DNA of 62,985 nt from Aeromonas bestiarum (GTDB taxonomy: Bacteria; Pseudomonadota; Gammaproteobacteria; Enterobacterales; Aeromonadaceae): the NCBI RefSeq assembly GCF_000819745.1, contig NZ_CDDA01000039.1, forward strand, positions 1 to 62,985. The letters run 5' to 3'. Each line of letters starts with the position of its first letter. Position 1 is the stretch's first letter. The position numbers and the translations under genes were made by a program. Shown here piece after piece: positions 44,159 to 53,092 of this stretch. Under the pieces are notes generated by a model. It was not told the DNA's origin, did no database searches, and saw nothing but the letters and a program-made list of their open reading frames with translations.

Positions 44159-44902
44159 TTATTCGCTGCCCTCGGGTAGCAGGTGACAAGATTCAAACGG
44201 GATAAAATCTTGGGCCACCATGCTCTGCACCCCAACATGGGGTCGATAGCATAAAATTTCAACCCCTGCCGCAATTGCTTGCTCAATAAGCAGACTATAG
44301 TGCGGATCTATGTGTGCTGCAGGGCGCATTCTCACTATTCCGGAGTGCAAAACCATAAATAGCAGCACGGCTCTGTGCCCTGCCGCCTTCATGGCCATCA
44401 ATTCACGCAAATGCTTGGCGCCACGGGTGGTGACCGCATCGGGGAAGTAGCCCATGCCGGCTTGCTCCCGCTCATCGAGCAGGGTCACGGATTTCACCTC
44501 TATGTAGCATGAGGGCCTGTGGTCATCCTCCAGCAGCAGGTCGATGCGACTGTTCTCTTCGCCGTATTTCACTTCTGTGCGCAGCCTGGCGTAGCCGGCG
44601 AGCGGGGCCAGCGCCCCCTGTTCGATCAGCTCGCGGGCTATCTGGTTGGCGCGCGCCGTGTTGACGCAGATGAAGTGCCCCGCCGGGCTCTCGGCGATTT
44701 CCCAGCTGTGGGGCAGCTTGCGCTTGGGGTTGTCGGAGGTGGAGTACCAGACCCGGGTGCCCGGCTCGGCGCAGCCGGTCATGGCGCCGGTATTGGCGCA
44801 GTGGATGGTGATCTGCTCGCCGTTGTCGAGCAGCACATCGGTCAGGAAGCGCTTGTAGCGGGAGATGAGCTGCCCGGATTGCAGGGGGGGATCGAAAATC
44901 AT
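44159..44902 (-). CDS. sfsA: sugar fermentation stimulation protein SfsA
   Basis: A 247-residue protein with an N-terminal OB fold ([20 protein letters not shown]) and a PD-(D/E)XK-like C-terminal domain ([10 protein letters not shown] then [13 protein letters not shown]). The nuclease-type D-ExK residues are present, but a biochemical role is unsettled. The cluster sfsA-dksA-gluQ-pcnB-folK-panBC is the common gammaproteobacterial order. ATG 44902 is used. Confidence 0.95.
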   Translation of the reverse strand: MIFDPPLQSGQLISRYKRFLTDVLLDNGEQITIHCANTGAMTGCAEPGTRVWYSTSDNPKRKLPHSWEIAESPAGHFICVNTARANQIARELIEQGALAPLAGYARLRTEVKYGEENSRIDLLLEDDHRPSCYIEVKSVTLLDEREQAGMGYFPDAVTTRGAKHLRELMAMKAAGHRAVLLFMVLHSGIVRMRPAAHIDPHYSLLIEQAIAAGVEILCYRPHVGVQSMVAQDFIPFESCHLLPEGSE

Positions 44903-44948
44903 GGTGCTGTTCTCTCTTTTATAGGCAGGAAGCGAGGCCGAGCGACTG

Positions 44949-45476
44949 TCACGACGCCATCTTCTCTCTGGCGCGCAGGGGCCAGCAGGCGAGCGGCTCA
45001 TAGCGAACCCCGTCCGGGGTGGCAATGGATTGATAGAGGCAGAAGTGATCCGCGTGCAGCAAAAAATCCGGCGCCGGCAAGGTGTCGGGCGCCTCGCTCG
45101 CCTTGCGCGACAGGGTGACGTGGGGGCGATAGCCCTGCTCGCCGTTGCCAAGCCCCAGCTTCTCGCCGTGGCGGCGCAGCGCCCTGGCCAGCACGTTCAG
45201 CTCGTTCGGCCAGTCACCCGGTCCCACCCAGGCCGCCTTGGCACGGCTGAACCAGCCGGTCTCATCCAGCCTGATGGTCAGTGGCGGACAGTGCTGCCGC
45301 TCGGCGGCGGCCATCAGGCGGGCAGTGGTGACCTGATCGGCTTCACCGAGAAAGGCCAGCGTCAGGTGGAGGTTGGCTTCGGGGACCGGCTGGCCCGGCC
45401 AGGGGCGCTGGTCACGCCAGTCGATCAGCTCGGGGGCGAGCCGGTGCAGGGGCAGGGCAAAGAAGAGTTTGGCCAT
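44949..45476 (-). CDS. thpR: RNA 2',3'-cyclic phosphodiesterase ThpR (LigT)
   Basis: A 175-residue 2H phosphoesterase. The two catalytic HxT motifs are HLTLAFLGE (about residue 37) and HVTLSRKA (about 120). The start AKLFFALPL is typical. ATG 45476 is chosen over the longer frame. It is 46 bp upstream of sfsA on the same strand and divergent to hrpB, the usual arrangement. Confidence 0.93.
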   Translation of the reverse strand: MAKLFFALPLHRLAPELIDWRDQRPWPGQPVPEANLHLTLAFLGEADQVTTARLMAAAERQHCPPLTIRLDETGWFSRAKAAWVGPGDWPNELNVLARALRRHGEKLGLGNGEQGYRPHVTLSRKASEAPDTLPAPDFLLHADHFCLYQSIATPDGVRYEPLACWPLRAREKMAS

Positions 45477-45520
45477 TTCTGGGGAGTGTGCCTTTTTACG
45501 CTCATGACATGGCCCCCATT

Positions 45521-45690
45521 CTATGGCAGCCGTGGTGGTCATGTCTCGCCGCAGCGTATCTCGGTGCCATGGCCGTGAATGCTAGGGCAGCCGTGGCGGT
45601 CATGTCTCGCCGCAGCGTATCTCGGCGCCATGGCCGTGGATGCCAGGGCAGCCGTGGCGGTTATGTCTCGCTGGCGACATCTGCTCACGG
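45521..45690. repeat. 61-bp tandem repeat between thpR and hrpB
   Basis: Nearly three units start at 45521, 45582 and 45643. Each carries GGCAGCCGTGG, GTCATGTCTCGCCGCAGCGT and GCCATGGCCGTG; units 1 and 2 differ at five sites and unit 3 is truncated. The length is not a multiple of three, so it is not coding. It occupies the divergent promoter region. Confidence 0.9.
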
Positions 45691-45755
45691 TGGTGGCGGA
45701 TGCTATGGCAGAATGGGCGCCGTTTTTAAGGTCATCACAGAAGGTGCTCGTCGCT

Positions 45756-48215
45756 TTGTCCCAACTCCCCATAGTGTCCGTGTTGCCGGCGCTGTTTGCC
45801 GCCATCGACAGCCATGCCAGCGTGATCCTGCAGGCGCCGCCCGGCGCGGGCAAGTCGACCCTGCTGCCGCTGGAACTGGTCCGCCAGAACCGGCTGCCCG
45901 GTCGCATCATCATGCTGGAGCCTCGTCGTCTGGCGGCGCGCAACATAGCGGGCTTTCTGGCCCGTCAGCTGGGGGAGCAAGTGGGCGAGCGCATCGGCCT
46001 GCGGGTAAGGGGCGAGAGTCGCACCAGTGCCCGGACCCGACTCGAGATCGTCACCGAGGGGGTGCTGACCCGGATGCTGCAACAGGATCCCGAGCTGGCG
46101 GGCGTGTCGCTCGTCATCTTCGATGAGTTCCACGAGCGCAGCCTGCACGCCGATACCGCTCTGGCTTTTGCCATCGAGAGCCAGCAGGGGCTGCGGGACG
46201 ATCTCAAGCTGCTCATCATGTCCGCCACCCTGGATGGCATGGCGCTGGAGGCCCTGTTGCCGGACGCCCCGGTGATCCGTTCCGAGGGGCGCAGCTTTCC
46301 CATCGACTATCACTATCGCCCCATCAATCGCCAGCAGTGGCTGGAGCCGCAAGTCGGCGCCGTCGTGCTGGAGGCGCTGGCCAGCGGTGCCGGCAGCGCC
46401 CTGGTGTTCCTGCCGGGGCAGGGGGAGATAGAGCGGCTTGCCCAGTGGCTGGAGGGACGGCTGCCGGATGACGTGCGCCTCGCTCCGCTCTATGGGCGCC
46501 TCGACATGGCGGCGCAGCAGGCCGCCATCGAGCCGGCGCCTGCGGGCCGCCGTAAGCTGGTGCTCACCACCAATGTGGCGGAGACCTCCCTCACCATAGA
46601 GGGCATACACATGGTCATCGACAGCGGGCTGGAGCGGCGCGCCAGCTTTGATCTGAAAAGCGGCGTCACCCGGCTGGAGACCCGCCAGATCGCCAGGGCT
46701 TCCGCTACCCAGCGGGCGGGCCGCGCGGGCCGGCTCGGCCCCGGTGTCTGCTACCGGCTCTGGAGCGGCGAGGTGCAGGAGCGTCTCGCCGAGCAGAGCC
46801 CGCCGGACATACTGACCCAGGAGCTGACCGGCCTGCTGCTGGACGCCGCCCAGTGGGGCGCCAGGGTGGAGAGCCTGCCACTGCTGGACATGCCCCCCGC
46901 CGCCGCCGTGGCCAGCGCCCAGCGGCTGCTGGTCAGCCTTGGCGCCATGACGCCCGAAGGTGAGCAACAACTTACCCCCGCCGGCCGTGCCATGGCGGCC
47001 TTCGGTACTCATCCCCGGCTGGCGCGCATGCTGCTGCGGGCCCGCGCGCTGGAGGCCGAGGGTCTGACAGGGATTGTCGCCGATGCCGCTTTCCTGGTGG
47101 CGCTGCTGGAAGAAGATCTGCGAGGATCTGAACGCCTCTGTGTGCTGTTTCACCGCCGGCTTGGCGCCCTGCGGCAGGGGGCGGCCCGCTGGTTCGAGCG
47201 CCTCGGTGTCAGGTCTGGTGCGTCACAACGTCAGGCACAGGGGCAGTGGCTGGGACTGCTGTGCGCCCTCGCCTGGCCGGACAGGATCGGCAAGCTGCGC
47301 AGCGGCAGCCGCTATCAACTCAGTGGTGGGGTGAGCTGCGATCTGGTAGAAGGTCACCCATGCCAGGGACAAGGGGCCCTGATCGCCATCGAGATGGGGC
47401 AGAACGATCGTGGCAGCCGCATCTTCATCGCCGAGCCGGTGGAGCTGGACGAGCTGGCGCGCCAGCTGCCGGAGCTGGTGAGCGAGCGCCAGTGGTTCGA
47501 CTGGGACGAACGGGAGGAGCGGGTGCGGGCCGAGCGCCAGCAGGTGATCGGCGAGCTGGTGCTGAGCCAGCGGCCGCTGACCGAGCTCTCCGATGAGCAG
47601 AAGGGGCGCTGTCTGCTGCAGGGGATCCGCCGCAAGGGGTTGCATGTGCTGCCCTGGGATGAGCAGAGCGAAGGGCTGCTGGCCCGTCTGCGCTGTGCCC
47701 GCGACTGGCTGCCGGATGACGGCTGGCCCGCCATGGACGACGAAAGCCTGATGGCCCGGCTGGAAGAGTGGTTGTTGCCTGCCCTGAGTGGCATGACCCG
47801 GCTGGAGCAGCTGAAGCGGCTCAACCTCAACGACATCCTGCGTCAATCCCTGCCCTGGCCGCTGCCCAAACGGCTGGACGAGGCGCTGCCGAGCCACTTC
47901 ACGGCGCCGACCGGCAGCCGGGTGCGCATTCGCTATCAGCCGGGTCAGGCGCCTGTGATCCCGGTGCGCATTCAGGAGATGTTCGGGCAAGGCACCACCC
48001 CCTGCGTGGCCGACGGCCGGGTGGCGCTGGTGGTGGAGCTGCTCTCGCCGGCCCAGCGGCCGCTGCAGATCACCGCCGATCTTGCCGCCTTCTGGGCCGG
48101 TTCCTACGAGCTGGTAAAAAAAGAGATGAAGGGGCGTTATCCCCGTCACTACTGGCCGGATAACCCGCTGGAGGCGATGCCGACCAAGGTGACCAAGAAG
48201 AAGATGGGCATCTAG
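45756..48215 (+). CDS. hrpB: ATP-dependent helicase HrpB
   Basis: An 819-residue DEAH-box helicase. Motif I is QAPPGAGKSTLLPLEL, motif II is DEFHERS (a DEFH variant usual for HrpB), motif III SATLDG, and motif VI is QRAGRAGRLGPG. The HrpB-specific C-terminal domain ends with MKGRYPRHYWPDNP. The TTG at 45756 aligns with the E. coli start (SSLPVAAVLP versus SQLPIVSVLP); a GTG at 45744 is an alternative. Upstream frames run into the 61-bp repeat and are rejected. RNA/envelope stress role uncertain. Confidence 0.93.
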   Translation: MSQLPIVSVLPALFAAIDSHASVILQAPPGAGKSTLLPLELVRQNRLPGRIIMLEPRRLAARNIAGFLARQLGEQVGERIGLRVRGESRTSARTRLEIVTEGVLTRMLQQDPELAGVSLVIFDEFHERSLHADTALAFAIESQQGLRDDLKLLIMSATLDGMALEALLPDAPVIRSEGRSFPIDYHYRPINRQQWLEPQVGAVVLEALASGAGSALVFLPGQGEIERLAQWLEGRLPDDVRLAPLYGRLDMAAQQAAIEPAPAGRRKLVLTTNVAETSLTIEGIHMVIDSGLERRASFDLKSGVTRLETRQIARASATQRAGRAGRLGPGVCYRLWSGEVQERLAEQSPPDILTQELTGLLLDAAQWGARVESLPLLDMPPAAAVASAQRLLVSLGAMTPEGEQQLTPAGRAMAAFGTHPRLARMLLRARALEAEGLTGIVADAAFLVALLEEDLRGSERLCVLFHRRLGALRQGAARWFERLGVRSGASQRQAQGQWLGLLCALAWPDRIGKLRSGSRYQLSGGVSCDLVEGHPCQGQGALIAIEMGQNDRGSRIFIAEPVELDELARQLPELVSERQWFDWDEREERVRAERQQVIGELVLSQRPLTELSDEQKGRCLLQGIRRKGLHVLPWDEQSEGLLARLRCARDWLPDDGWPAMDDESLMARLEEWLLPALSGMTRLEQLKRLNLNDILRQSLPWPLPKRLDEALPSHFTAPTGSRVRIRYQPGQAPVIPVRIQEMFGQGTTPCVADGRVALVVELLSPAQRPLQITADLAAFWAGSYELVKKEMKGRYPRHYWPDNPLEAMPTKVTKKKMGI

Positions 48216-48362
48216 CTGTGATTGGCGCAGCCTGAGCGAACCTGTGGATCACGGCCGCTTGACTAGGGCGCTGCGCGGTTAATCGGCCTGCGGCGCTCGC
48301 CAAGACCAATGAGATAATGACTACGCCCGCGATGGCGACATAACGAATAGCAAAGAGGATTC

Positions 48363-50678
48363 ATGGCAACGCAACGACGCAAGCGCGCACCCAAGAAGGT
48401 GGCGCCCAAACGCACCATCTGGCGCAAGCTGTTCTGGCTTGGCTTCAAGCTCTCCCTGGTGGTGGCCGCCTTCATGGTGGTGTTTGGCATCTACCTGGAT
48501 ACCAAGGTGCGCGAGCGCTTCGATGGCGAGAAGTGGCAACTGCCGGTGATGGTCTACAGCCGTCCGCTGGAGCTCTACCCCAGCCAGCGCCTCTCCCAGA
48601 CCCAGATGCTGCGTGAGCTCAACATGCTGAGCTACAAGCAGGTGCGCCAGCCTCACACGCCGGGCGAGTATGCGATCAACGGCAACCGCATCGAGCTTAT
48701 TCGCCGCCCATTCGCCTTCCACGATGGCGCCGACGGTGCCCGCGGCCTGCGCCTCACCTTCAACGGCGCGCGGCTGGAGGGGATCCAGTCGCTGGAGAAC
48801 CAGCGCCAGCTCGGCTACGCCCAGATGGACCCTGTGCTGCTCGACCGCCTCAACACCGAGGATCGGGAGGATCGCCTGTTGGTGCGCATCGCCGAGGTGC
48901 CCGACAGCCTGCTGGTGACCCTGCTCACCACCGAAGATCGCGACTTCTATCAGCACGGCGGCGTCTCGCCGGTGGCCATATTGCGCGCCATGGCGGCCAA
49001 CGTGCTGGCCGGTCGCACCGTGCAGGGGGGCAGTACCCTCACTCAGCAGTTGGCCAAGAACTTCTTCCTGACCCGCGAGCGCAGCCTGTGGCGCAAGGCG
49101 CAGGAAGCCTACATGGCGGTGCTGATCGACTATCGCTACAGCAAGGACGAGATCCTGGAGGCCTACCTCAACGAGGTCTATCTGGGGCAGAACTTCTCGC
49201 AAGGGGTGTACGGTTTCGGGCTCGCCTCCTATTTCTACTTCGGCATTCCGGTCAACGAGCTGGACATAGATCAGGTGGCGTTGCTGGTGGGGCTGGTGAA
49301 GGGACCTTCCTATTACGATCCCTGGCGCTTCCCGGAGCGGGCCAAGACCCGGCGTGATCTGGTGCTCAAGCTGCTGATGGATCACGGCAGCCTGCAACCG
49401 GCCGAGTACGAACTCGCCAGCAAGCAGCCGCTCGGCATCATCACCCGTGGCCAGATGAGCTATGGTCGCACCCCGGCCTTCATGGGCCTGCTCAAGCGCG
49501 AGATCCAGAGCCGTTTCGGCGCCGATCTGCTCAAGCAGTCCGGCCTCAAGATCTTCACCAGCCTGGATCCCATCGCCCAGCACGCCGCCGAGCAGGCGGT
49601 GGCATCGGGTCTGACGCTCATCGAGAAGCAGCGCGGCAAGAAGAAGCTGGAGGCGGCCATGGTGGTCTCCGACTGGCACAAGGGCGAAGTGGTTGCGCTG
49701 GTGGGGGGACGGGATCCCCGCTACGCCGGCTTCAACCGGGCGCTGGATGCCCGGCGCCAGATAGGCTCCCTGGTCAAGCCGGCCGTCTACCTGACCGGCC
49801 TCTCCAACGGCCTGACCCTGGCGACCCCGCTGAAAGATCAGCCGATCCGCATCCGTGGCAAGGATGGCCAGATCTGGACGCCGCAGAACTATGATCGCAA
49901 GTTCCGCCAGAGCGTACCGCTGATGGATGCGCTGGCCAGCTCCCTCAACGTGCCGACCGTCAATCTGGGTCTGCAGGTGGGGCTGGACAAGGTGGTGGAT
50001 ACCCTGCACAAGCTGGGGGTCGAGCAGGAGATCCAGCCCTATCCATCGCTGGTGTTGGGGGCCGTGGCCCTGTCGCCTATGGAGGTGAACCAGATGTATC
50101 TGCCCATCGCCAACCAGGGGCTGACCCAGCCGCTGTCGGCGATCCGCGCCGTGGTCAACAGCGATGGCAGCACTCTCTATCAGCATGATCAGACCGCCAA
50201 GCGGGTCACCGACGAGCAGGCCAGCTGGCTGACCCTGTTCGCCATGACCAAGACGGTGAGCCAGGGCACGGCCCGTGCGCTGAATGCCAAGTTCCCCGGC
50301 GCCACCATGGCGGCCAAGACGGGCACCACCAACGAGCTGCGCGATTCCTGGTTTGCCGGGCTGGACAACAACGAGCTGGTCAGCATCTGGGTGGGGCGTG
50401 ACGACAATACGTCCGCCGGGCTGACCGGGGCCAGCGGCGCCCTGCAGCTGTTTAGCGGCTACATGAGTCAGCGCGGCGTCAACAGCCTGGCGTTGAAGAT
50501 GCCGCAAGGGGTGAGCTGGGCCAACTTCTCCCGCGCCAGCGGATCCCGCGTGGTCAGCGACTGCCCGGGCAGCCTGCAGGTGCCGGCCAAACTGGCCGGA
50601 CTGGCCGAGCCCATGAGCTGTGGCAGCCCCTCACCACGCAGCGCGCTGGATGACTGGTTCGGCGGCTTCTTCAACTGA
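48363..50678 (+). CDS. mrcB: penicillin-binding protein 1B
   Basis: A 771-residue bifunctional peptidoglycan synthase. A basic cytoplasmic tail and one membrane segment (FWLGFKLSLVVAAFMVVFGI) are followed by a UB2H-type region. The glycosyltransferase has TTEDRDFYQHGG, GGSTLTQQLAKN and an YLNEVYLGQ motif. The transpeptidase has RQIGSLVKP (SxxK type), SSLNVP (SxN) and KTGTTNE (KTG). Its length is near E. coli PBP1b. It lies downstream of hrpB, as in E. coli. Confidence 0.96.
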   Translation: MATQRRKRAPKKVAPKRTIWRKLFWLGFKLSLVVAAFMVVFGIYLDTKVRERFDGEKWQLPVMVYSRPLELYPSQRLSQTQMLRELNMLSYKQVRQPHTPGEYAINGNRIELIRRPFAFHDGADGARGLRLTFNGARLEGIQSLENQRQLGYAQMDPVLLDRLNTEDREDRLLVRIAEVPDSLLVTLLTTEDRDFYQHGGVSPVAILRAMAANVLAGRTVQGGSTLTQQLAKNFFLTRERSLWRKAQEAYMAVLIDYRYSKDEILEAYLNEVYLGQNFSQGVYGFGLASYFYFGIPVNELDIDQVALLVGLVKGPSYYDPWRFPERAKTRRDLVLKLLMDHGSLQPAEYELASKQPLGIITRGQMSYGRTPAFMGLLKREIQSRFGADLLKQSGLKIFTSLDPIAQHAAEQAVASGLTLIEKQRGKKKLEAAMVVSDWHKGEVVALVGGRDPRYAGFNRALDARRQIGSLVKPAVYLTGLSNGLTLATPLKDQPIRIRGKDGQIWTPQNYDRKFRQSVPLMDALASSLNVPTVNLGLQVGLDKVVDTLHKLGVEQEIQPYPSLVLGAVALSPMEVNQMYLPIANQGLTQPLSAIRAVVNSDGSTLYQHDQTAKRVTDEQASWLTLFAMTKTVSQGTARALNAKFPGATMAAKTGTTNELRDSWFAGLDNNELVSIWVGRDDNTSAGLTGASGALQLFSGYMSQRGVNSLALKMPQGVSWANFSRASGSRVVSDCPGSLQVPAKLAGLAEPMSCGSPSPRSALDDWFGGFFN

Positions 50679-50723
50679 TAGACGAAACGGGCAGCCCTGG
50701 CTGCCCGTTTGACTGGAGTGCAT

Positions 50724-51125
50724 ATGACTTTCCCGTTGTTTGACGCCATCCATCATGTGGCCATCATCGCCAGCGACTATGACCGCTCGCGCCACTTCTA
50801 TCACCAGGTGCTGGGGCTGCCCATCCTGGCCGAGACCCTGCGCGAGGCACGCCAATCCTGGAAGCTGGATCTGGGCCTGCCCGATGGCAGCCAGTTGGAG
50901 CTGTTCAGCTTCCCGGCGCCGCCCGCGCGCCCCTCGAGGCCGGAGGCCTGTGGTCTGCGCCACCTGGCCTTCCGGGTCAGCGAGCTCGACCGCGTCATCC
51001 GGCATCTGCAGATCCATCAGATCGAGGTGGAGCCAGTGCGGGTGGATGAACTGACCGGCAAGCGCTTCACCTTCTTCGCCGACCCCGATGGTCTGCCGCT
51101 GGAGCTGTACGAAACGGCCCGTTAG
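50724..51125 (+). CDS. yaeR: VOC family protein YaeR
   Basis: A 133-residue vicinal-oxygen-chelate protein. IHHVAIIASDYDRSRHFYHQ, LREARQSWKLDLGL, RPSRPEACGLRHLAFRV and KRFTFFADPDGLPLELYE match E. coli YaeR (also GloA2) closely. Metal ligands include the first His, the second-half His and the final Glu. The substrate is unproven. GGAG lies 7 bases before ATG 50724. Confidence 0.92.
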   Translation: MTFPLFDAIHHVAIIASDYDRSRHFYHQVLGLPILAETLREARQSWKLDLGLPDGSQLELFSFPAPPARPSRPEACGLRHLAFRVSELDRVIRHLQIHQIEVEPVRVDELTGKRFTFFADPDGLPLELYETAR

Positions 51126-51152
51126 CCCGCTTGGTTGCCCGTAACCATTCGC

Positions 51153-51186
51153 AAAAAAGCCGCCCGGCGAACCGGGCGGCTTTTTT
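51153..51186. terminator. bidirectional terminator between yaeR and mdtI
   Basis: AAAAAGCCGCCCGG/CCGGGCGGCTTTTT stem, 4-base loop, A- and T-runs on both sides. Confidence 0.92.
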
Positions 51187-51206
51187 ATTGTGTGAGCAAA
51201 AGGGAG

Positions 51207-51527
51207 TTAAGCCGTGGTCAGCAGCGCCACCGCGACGGCCATCACCACCATGCCGACCCAGCCGATGGGCTTGAGGCGCTCGCCAAACAGCAGCAGGCCC
51301 CCGAGCGCGGTACCGAGAATGCCGATGGCACCCCAGGTGGCATAGGCGACCGCCAGGTCGATCTTGCCGGTGCTCACGGCTTCCGAGAGCAGGGTAAAGG
51401 CGCACAGCACCAGCAGGATGCCGAGGAAGCCCCAGCCCTTGTAGCGGAAACCCACCGAGCGGTTGATCGCCATGTTGGCGCCTATATCCAGCAGGGCCGC
51501 GCCGAGCACGATAATCAACGGGTGCAT
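51207..51527 (-). CDS. mdtI: SMR transporter subunit, MdtI-like
   Basis: A 106-residue four-helix SMR-family protein. ANMAINRSVGFRYKGWGFLG, then AVAYATWGAIGILGTALGGL, and KPIGWVGMVVMAVAVAL align with E. coli MdtI. With MdtJ it should export spermidine or similar amines. It overlaps the mdtJ gene by 13 bases. Confidence 0.85.
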   Translation of the reverse strand: MHPLIIVLGAALLDIGANMAINRSVGFRYKGWGFLGILLVLCAFTLLSEAVSTGKIDLAVAYATWGAIGILGTALGGLLLFGERLKPIGWVGMVVMAVAVALLTTA

Positions 51528-51928
51528 GTGGCCTCCTTTATCTTGCTCAGGCTGGCTGTGCCACGTGGGCGGGCAACCGGCTCATCGTGGGTTTCACCCA
51601 TTGTCACCATAACAATACCCACTATTGCCAGCACCAGACCTATCAGCTCCTGGGTACCTATGTCGTAACCCAGAAACAGGATGGAGACCAGGGTGATCAG
51701 GCCGATCCCCAAGCCTTCCCACAGTGCAAACGCAATACCAATGGAGATTGTTTTGGCGGCTTTGGCCAGCAGCAGATATGAGAAAGAGATGAGGATCCAC
51801 ATCGGCAGATAGTTGAGCCATCCGGCCTCGTTCTCCGGGATCAGGGCCATGCTGGAGGTGCCTGCCACCTCGGTCAGGATGGCGCCCGTCAAAAACATGC
51901 GAGCTAAGAGCATGCGACTGAATAACAT
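51515..51928 (-). CDS. mdtJ: SMR transporter subunit, MdtJ-like
   Basis: A 137-residue protein with four helices. TEVAGTSSMALIPE has the membrane Glu of SMR proteins, and LAKAAKTISIGIAFALWEGL and IGLVLAIVGIVMVTMGE follow the MdtJ pattern; an extended polar tail follows. GAAGGA lies 6 bases before ATG 51928. The heteromeric mdtJI pair faces away from a LysR gene, probably its regulator. Confidence 0.85.
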   Translation of the reverse strand: MLFSRMLLARMFLTGAILTEVAGTSSMALIPENEAGWLNYLPMWILISFSYLLLAKAAKTISIGIAFALWEGLGIGLITLVSILFLGYDIGTQELIGLVLAIVGIVMVTMGETHDEPVARPRGTASLSKIKEATCTR

Positions 51929-52085
51929 AAAATTTCCTTCTGTGGCTGCGACGAGGGAGATGATAGCCGCAGTGAGAGCGGGTGCAGCAATCGCTGAGCG
52001 TCGACTATTCAGACGCTGAAGGTTTGCCTTGCCGAGGAGGGGCGAGGTAATGTGAATATAGGATCCTCCGTCATCGGCCCCGGTC

Positions 52086-52967
52086 ATGAAGCTTTATCAG
52101 ATACAACTCTTTGTCGAGTCCGCCAGCAGCGGCTCCATCGCCAACACGGCGCGCCGTCTTGGCAAGAGCCGCAGCGCGGTCAGCACGGCGATCGCGGCAC
52201 TGGAAGTTGAGCTTGGCGTCGAACTTTTTGAACGAGGGGCCAACCAGAGCCGATTGACCGAGATAGGCGAGCTGGTGCTGGATGACTGCAAGCGGCTGCT
52301 GCAGGCGGCCAACAGCCTCAAGCTCAAGTGCGAGCACTATGCCTCCGGTGCCGAGGTGGCGCTGCGGGTGGCGCGGGATGATGCCATCCCCGAGCTGGTC
52401 TGGCGCGACCTGCTGGGCGCGCTGCGCCGCCAGTTTCCAGGCACCAGTATCTCGCTGGTGCTGGCCTCGCCCCCCGAGCTGCCCGCCCTGGTGGAGGAGG
52501 GGTTTGTCGATGCCGCCTTCGGCCTCATCACAGAGGAGCAGGAGCGCAGCGGCCTCAACATAGATGTGCTCAATCCGATCCGCACCCTGATGGTGGTGGC
52601 GCCGAGCCACCCGCTGGCCAGCCTGAAGCGGGTGTTGCAGCAGGATTTGACCGGCCATACCCAGGTCACCCTCTCCTACGTGGATGAATTTTCGGTCAAG
52701 AGCCTGCTCCCCATCGGCGGCCAGCACATAGGCCTCTCCAGCTTCGAGTTGATGCGGGATGCTGTGCTGGACGGGTTGGGTTGGGCCGTGCTCCCTTCCC
52801 CCTTGATCCAGAGTCAGTTGCGGCAGGGGGAACTGCTGACCCTGAAACACAAATTCAGCCTGCAATGGCGCGATTATGGCGTCTATCTGTCGGAAAACGC
52901 CTATCATGGCAAGGTGCTGGCGTGGTTGAAGAAGGCGATCCAGGCCTATCTGGAGCCTTTCGAGTAA
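52086..52967 (+). CDS. LysR family transcriptional regulator
   Basis: A 293-residue regulator. The winged helix MKLYQIQLFVESASSGSIAN...GKSRSAVSTAIAALE (about 1-60) is followed by a type 2 periplasmic-binding effector domain. The inducer is unknown. It is divergent from mdtJI with a 157-bp intergenic region, the typical LysR layout, so it may control the amine exporter. Confidence 0.9.
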   Translation: MKLYQIQLFVESASSGSIANTARRLGKSRSAVSTAIAALEVELGVELFERGANQSRLTEIGELVLDDCKRLLQAANSLKLKCEHYASGAEVALRVARDDAIPELVWRDLLGALRRQFPGTSISLVLASPPELPALVEEGFVDAAFGLITEEQERSGLNIDVLNPIRTLMVVAPSHPLASLKRVLQQDLTGHTQVTLSYVDEFSVKSLLPIGGQHIGLSSFELMRDAVLDGLGWAVLPSPLIQSQLRQGELLTLKHKFSLQWRDYGVYLSENAYHGKVLAWLKKAIQAYLEPFE

Positions 52968-53092
52968 GCAGGCAAACCGGGCGTTCCAGGGCCGTTGACG
53001 AGGGGCTGAACGCAGTGGCTTCTTGTGATCCATCGCTGCCTGATGGTACATACTGTCAATACACTCATGCAGCGCCTGGAGGCGTGAACGAT

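Noticed and set aside
45488..46126. Frames through the 61-bp repeat upstream of hrpB
   Set aside because: They depend on a non-triplet tandem repeat and lack homology to HrpB; the HrpB match begins at about 45756.
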